A DNA stretch of 43,893 nt from Acidobacteriota bacterium (GTDB taxonomy: Bacteria; Acidobacteriota; Blastocatellia; RBC074): assembly GCA_016789605.1 (NCBI GenBank), contig JAEUQO010000223.1:1-43893 (forward strand), written 5' to 3'. Under the pieces are notes generated by a model that did not search any database, was not told where the DNA came from, and saw only the letters and a program-made list of their open reading frames with translations. Positions 40,555-43,893 of the stretch are shown one piece after another; positions within the stretch are counted from its first letter, which is position 1; every line of letters begins with the position of its first letter. A program made the position numbers and the translations under genes.

Positions 40555-41040
40555 TTACTTTTTCAGTTTGGGCCAGTTTTCGTTGGCTCGTTTGATGAAA
40601 CCGGGAATGTCGGCTTCCCATTTCTTTTGCACGCTCTTGTCGTAATTGAGATAGAGCTTGCCATCCACGATGCGCCAGGCTTCGGGGTCAATGTTGGCCG
40701 TGTAGCCGTTGGCGACCGCCCAAGAACAATAGCCGCCATATTGCGGCGCATATTTTTCAGGGCTTTTGGCAAATTCGTCGCGATTGGCCGCGTTGGCGAA
40801 ATACCACTTGGCTCCCATCCAGTCATAGCGGAACTCAGATTGTCCTTTGACCGGTTTGCCTTCTTTGAAATACGCCACTGCGTCATACCCTTGCAGGGCC
40901 GTGCCAAAGAGATTCTTGTTGACGGGGTCTACTGCTGCCTGCAGCTTAGACGTAATTCCGAGTAAGGCAGCGGTCAACACCGCCACTGTGACGATGCGCG
41001 CAGCCACCTTGCGCGCATTTGGCAAAAATTTGAATGACAT
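40555..41040 (-). CDS. exported YHS-domain protein
   Basis: 161 residues. The signal peptide spans about 1-35 and probably ends at LQA. The YHS domain (about 40-110) includes GYDAVAYFKEGKPVKG and the end motif YGGYCSWAVANGY with its single Cys. YHS domains often bind metal or accompany metal-handling proteins; the function of this exported group is not established. AAGGAG stands before the ATG. It lies 16 bp upstream of the glucose dehydrogenase gene, so both are probably on one message, an association with no obvious biochemical reason. Confidence 0.88.
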   Translation of the reverse strand: MSFKFLPNARKVAARIVTVAVLTAALLGITSKLQAAVDPVNKNLFGTALQGYDAVAYFKEGKPVKGQSEFRYDWMGAKWYFANAANRDEFAKSPEKYAPQYGGYCSWAVANGYTANIDPEAWRIVDGKLYLNYDKSVQKKWEADIPGFIKRANENWPKLKK

Positions 41041-41440
41041 TCTTTCTCCTTTTCCTGCGATTGAATTGCTTGCTTATGTTTTGTCGTGGCGCAAATCATT
41101 GCGCGCTCGCATTGTCTGAATGCCAGTAGCAGGAATATCTATTCCAGGCCAACGTGCGCAGGTTGCTCGGTTGAGAAAAGGTGATGGGGCGAGCAGAAGC
41201 AAATTCTGACAGATCGTTGCAGGATCAGAGTGCGATTACTATACTGCCTGCCGTTGGTCTTACGACCGACCTCCACTAACAAATCGTCAACTCTGGAAGC
41301 CGAAACACATTTACGACTGGATGGCGAGGCACATCGTCAGTGCAAGCGCTGTTTGTTTTGTCAGCGCTGGCGAAGCTCCATCTGAATCCGGTTCTGGCTG
41401 CAACCTGCTGTATGTTTCCGCAAAGGGAAAGGGATATAGA
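41041..41440. other. divergent intergenic region
   Basis: A 400-bp gap between the minus-strand YHS gene and the plus-strand small membrane genes. It contains the promoter at 41217-41245 and a short dyad GGAAT-ATCT-ATTCC at about 41131-41144. ORFs crossing it (41276-41542 minus, and the 5' part of 41321-41626 plus) lack ribosome sites and family features. Confidence 0.5.
41217..41245 (+). promoter_or_regulatory. promoter of the small membrane protein pair
   Basis: TTGCAG (41217-41222), 17-bp spacer, TATACT (41240-41245). Transcription would start near 41252, leaving a leader of about 190 bases before TTG 41441. Confidence 0.6.
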
Positions 41441-41626
41441 TTGAATCAAAAGACAAAAAGCATTGTTTTGATTGTCCTTGCTGTCATTGGGCTGTTCATT
41501 GCTGGCATCGGTTTGAGCAAAAGTGCCGGGAGCGACCCGCAATCCGGGGGCAAAGTGATTACCTGGCTCGGCATTGGAATTACGTTTCTCGCCAGCTTTC
41601 TCATGATTTTTTCGGCCAAGAAATAG
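41441..41626 (+). CDS. small two-helix membrane protein (paralog 1)
   Basis: 61 residues starting at TTG behind GGAAAGGGA. Two hydrophobic helices (about 8-25 and 39-56) flank a short polar loop, with the block WLGIGITFLASFL shared with the next gene. The shared start (NQKT here, SQQT in the next gene) and the ribosome site support the TTG over the in-frame ATG at 41321, which would add 40 residues unlike anything in the paralog. The arrangement resembles small DUF3185-like inner-membrane proteins, a weak comparison. Confidence 0.65.
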   Translation: MNQKTKSIVLIVLAVIGLFIAGIGLSKSAGSDPQSGGKVITWLGIGITFLASFLMIFSAKK

Positions 41627-41677
41627 CCTGGCTTACAATCACAAGCTTGGCTTCTCGTAATGAGAAAAGGGGGAACC

Positions 41678-41860
41678 GTGAGTCAACAAACAAGAAACAT
41701 TCTTTGCATTGCTCTCGCTTGCGGCGGGCTAATAATGGCGTTGATGGGATTGCGCAGAAACGTTGCGGCGAATCCGCAACCGGGTGGCTCTGTGCTGCTC
41801 TGGTTGGGCGTCGGCATTACGTTTCTCGCCAGTTTTCTTATAAAAAAACAGAGCAACTAA
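41678..41860 (+). CDS. small two-helix membrane protein (paralog 2)
   Basis: 60 residues starting at GTG behind AAAGGGGGAA. It repeats the design of the preceding gene: helix, polar loop with NPQPGGS (DPQSGGK in the other), then LWLGVGITFLASFL, so the pair is a tandem duplication. An ATG at 41660 is in frame but its first codons are the ribosome site for the GTG. A terminator follows. Function unknown. Confidence 0.68.
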   Translation: MSQQTRNILCIALACGGLIMALMGLRRNVAANPQPGGSVLLWLGVGITFLASFLIKKQSN

Positions 41861-41919
41861 CTCTGTACTGTTCTATTGAGTGCGGCGGTGAGGCCACACC
41901 CAATAGATTTTGCAATGTC

Positions 41920-41955
41920 GAAGGCCGCCAGATTGTTTCGGCGGCCTTCTTTCTT
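41920..41955 (+). terminator. terminator between the small membrane genes and the glycosidase
   Basis: Arms GAAGGCCGCC (41920-41929) and GGCGGCCTTC (41940-41949) with a 10-nt loop, followed by TTTCTT on the plus strand. It also covers the end of the convergent glycosidase gene. Confidence 0.75.
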
Positions 41956-43893
41956 ATTCACCGTTCTGCTGAATCAACTTTGCGACCAATGCTGTCCAGC
42001 CTGTTTGATGACTGGCTCCGATGCCTGCGCCGTTGTCACCGTGAAAGTATTCGTGAAAAAGCACGTGTTCGTTCCAGTGCGGATCGTGCTGGAATTTCTC
42101 TGTTCCACCATAAACAGGACGTCGCCTTTCACCATCGCGTAAGAAGATGCGCGTCATACGGCGCGAAAGCTCACCCGCCACGTCCCACAAGTGCTTGCTG
42201 TCGCCTGACCGAGCAGGGAATTCGACTTGATATTCGTCGCCCAGAAAGTGATGGAACTTTTGTAGCGATTCGACCAGCAGGTAATTTACCGGAAACCAGA
42301 TCGGGCCGCGCCAGTTGGAATTCCCGCCAAACAATCCGGTTGAAGATTCTGCCGGTTCGTAATCCACACGATGTTCCGTTCCGTTGACGTTGAGCACATA
42401 GGGCGTTTGAGCGTGAAAACGCGAAACGGCGCGAATGCCATAGGGAGAAAGAAACTCGTCCTCGTCCAGCATCAATTGCAACACGCGCCGCAACCGGTCA
42501 CGGTTGACCAGCGAAAGGAAGTAGCGCGTTTTGCCTTCTGCGGTGATTTCGCTTTCGACATGTTGCGCAAACTCTGGCCGGTTTTCGATAAACCATTGCA
42601 GGCGTTTTTTGAAGCCGGGCAAGTTGTTCAGTACCGCCTCGTCCAGCGTTTCGACCGCAAACAGGGGAATCAAACCGACCAGCGACCGCACGCGCATCGT
42701 GAAATGTTCGCCGTTGGGCAAATGCAGCACGTCGTAATAAAAGCCGTCCTGCTCGTCCCACAATTGCACATCGGCGCAGCCGACGTGATTCATGGCGTGG
42801 CAGATGTAAACGAAATGCTCAAAGAATTTTGACGCCACATCTTCATAAGCCTGATTGTCTTTGGCCAGTTCCAGCGCGATAGTCAGCATGTTAAGACAGT
42901 ACATGCCCATCCAACTGGTTGCGTCGGATTGATGCAAATGCCCGCCCGTTGGCAGCGCCGCGCTGCGGTCAAAGACGCCGATATTATCCAGCCCCAAAAA
43001 GCCGCCCTGAAAGATATTTTTGCCTTCGGCGTCTTTGCGATTGACCCACCAGTTAAAGTTGAGCAGCAGCTTGTGGAAGACGCGCTCCAGGAATTTGCGA
43101 TCACCGGTGTGACCGCATTGCCGCTGCTCAATCTTATAAACGCGCCAAGCGGCCCAGGCGTGAACAGGCGGATTCACATCTCCGAATGCCCATTCGTAAG
43201 CCGGAATTTGTCCGTTGGGGTGCATATACCATTCGCGCAACATCAGGATGAGTTGCTCTTTGGCAAAATCAGGGTCTACCTGCGCCAATGGAATACAGTG
43301 AAACGCCAAATCCCAGGCGGCATACCAGGGATATTCCCACTTGTCGGGCATGGAAATGACGTCTGCGTTATACAAATGCCCCCAGTCTTTGTTGCGGCCA
43401 TTCCAGCGTTCAGTCGGTGGCGCAGGATTGGCAGGATCACCTGTCAGCCAGCGATTCAGGTCGTAATGATAGAACTGCTTGCTCCAGAGCAAGCCAGCGA
43501 ATGCCTGGCGCTGCACATTACGCGCATCAGTCGAAAGATGCGCGGGGGCAAGTTTGTCGTAAAACTCGTCAGCCTCCCGCAACCGCTCAGCGACGATTTG
43601 CTCGAACTCTTGAGCAAAAGGATTCTTGAGTTGCAGGTCATCTGTCAGCCGCAACTTGATGGTTTTGCTTTCGCCGGGCGAAAGCGTGAGGTGGTAATGC
43701 GCGGCAGCTTTGGTGCCCGTGTGAGCGGGATTCACCGCGTCTGCGCGTCCATGAACGAGGTAGTCATTGATCCCATCTTTGACATAGGGGAAGTCATTCG
43801 TTGCGCCATAAAGTTTTTCTTTGTTGGTTTCGTTCTCGGTGAAAAGCAGGCTGGGTGCGCGGTCACAAAACAGCCGACGTTGGCCTAAATACC
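41954..43893 (-). CDS. GH63-like glycoside hydrolase (partial, N-terminus beyond right edge)
   Basis: The frame is open from the right edge to TAA at 41954, giving 645 visible codons; the N-terminus is missing. Segments LLFTENETN and [12 protein letters not shown], then [53 protein letters not shown] and [16 protein letters not shown] are those of bacterial (alpha/alpha)6-barrel enzymes annotated as glucosidase or MGH1-like, related to GH63 mannosyl-oligosaccharide glucosidases and mannosylglycerate hydrolases. The Asp in WDLAFH is the likely acid catalyst by analogy. The GTG at 43735 is inside the gene and not the start. The sugar substrate is unknown, although the nearby glucose oxidation genes would suit a glucose-releasing enzyme. 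Confidence 0.88.
   Translation of the reverse strand, partial: YLGQRRLFCDRAPSLLFTENETNKEKLYGATNDFPYVKDGINDYLVHGRADAVNPAHTGTKAAAHYHLTLSPGESKTIKLRLTDDLQLKNPFAQEFEQIVAERLREADEFYDKLAPAHLSTDARNVQRQAFAGLLWSKQFYHYDLNRWLTGDPANPAPPTERWNGRNKDWGHLYNADVISMPDKWEYPWYAAWDLAFHCIPLAQVDPDFAKEQLILMLREWYMHPNGQIPAYEWAFGDVNPPVHAWAAWRVYKIEQRQCGHTGDRKFLERVFHKLLLNFNWWVNRKDAEGKNIFQGGFLGLDNIGVFDRSAALPTGGHLHQSDATSWMGMYCLNMLTIALELAKDNQAYEDVASKFFEHFVYICHAMNHVGCADVQLWDEQDGFYYDVLHLPNGEHFTMRVRSLVGLIPLFAVETLDEAVLNNLPGFKKRLQWFIENRPEFAQHVESEITAEGKTRYFLSLVNRDRLRRVLQLMLDEDEFLSPYGIRAVSRFHAQTPYVLNVNGTEHRVDYEPAESSTGLFGGNSNWRGPIWFPVNYLLVESLQKFHHFLGDEYQVEFPARSGDSKHLWDVAGELSRRMTRIFLRDGERRRPVYGGTEKFQHDPHWNEHVLFHEYFHGDNGAGIGASHQTGWTALVAKLIQQNGE

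Noticed and set aside
41276..41542. Minus-strand 88-residue ORF across the small membrane gene promoter region
   Set aside because: It overlaps the better supported plus-strand paralog and has no ribosome site or family features.

Overview
The window looks like chromosome from an Acidobacteriota bacterium. Three paralogous MacB/FtsX-type permeases of about 810 residues, each carrying two permease cores and none with an ATPase beside it, match the acidobacterial duplicated orphan permease (ADOP) family. The base composition is moderate to GC-rich and many proteins are exported and repeat-rich, which also fits; a class such as Blastocatellia is only a guess. I saw no tRNA, rRNA, CRISPR array, transposase or phage gene.

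Layout. (1) 1-5585, minus: the N-terminal 1861 residues of a giant exported adhesin-like protein with a glycine-rich region followed by DUF11 repeats in exact 130-residue phase; the gene runs off the left edge. (2) 6320-10008, plus: a BlaI/BlaR1-type operon behind a promoter framed by two identical-type operator dyads. The M56 metallopeptidase has a 29-residue helical-type repeat array where BlaR1 has its penicillin-binding sensor domain, and the next gene encodes an exported protein with the same repeat. (3) 10101-12628, minus: an OmpR-type response regulator and its histidine kinase, diverging from a class C beta-lactamase-fold serine hydrolase (12936-14717). (4) 14970-27005, plus: three ADOP permeases interleaved with a PD40 propeller protein, a low-GC pair encoding a cysteine-rich exported mini-protein and an exported protein, and a TPR-WD40 protein. 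(5) 27045-33141, minus: a four-gene unit of a hypothetical protein with three tail copies of a WMxDF motif, two paralogous von Willebrand A proteins, and a P1B-type metal ATPase with an extreme histidine-rich N-terminus. (6) 33369-34145, plus: an orphan ABC-2 permease, then a minus-strand PQQ-propeller protein. (7) 36218-41040, minus: glucose oxidation genes in two units, YHS protein plus glucose dehydrogenase, and gnd-nudix-zwf. (8) 41441-41857, plus: two tandem paralogous 60-residue membrane proteins. (9) 41954 to the right edge, minus: a GH63-like glycosidase, incomplete at its N-terminus.

The best candidates for something undescribed are the vWA/WMxDF/metal-ATPase unit and the repeat-bearing BlaR1-like sensor with its repeat-bearing exported neighbour. 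Several transcription units have readable promoters with a TATACT or TACACT -10 and 17-18 bp spacers, which helped choose translation starts. All assignments come from reading the sequence without database searches.
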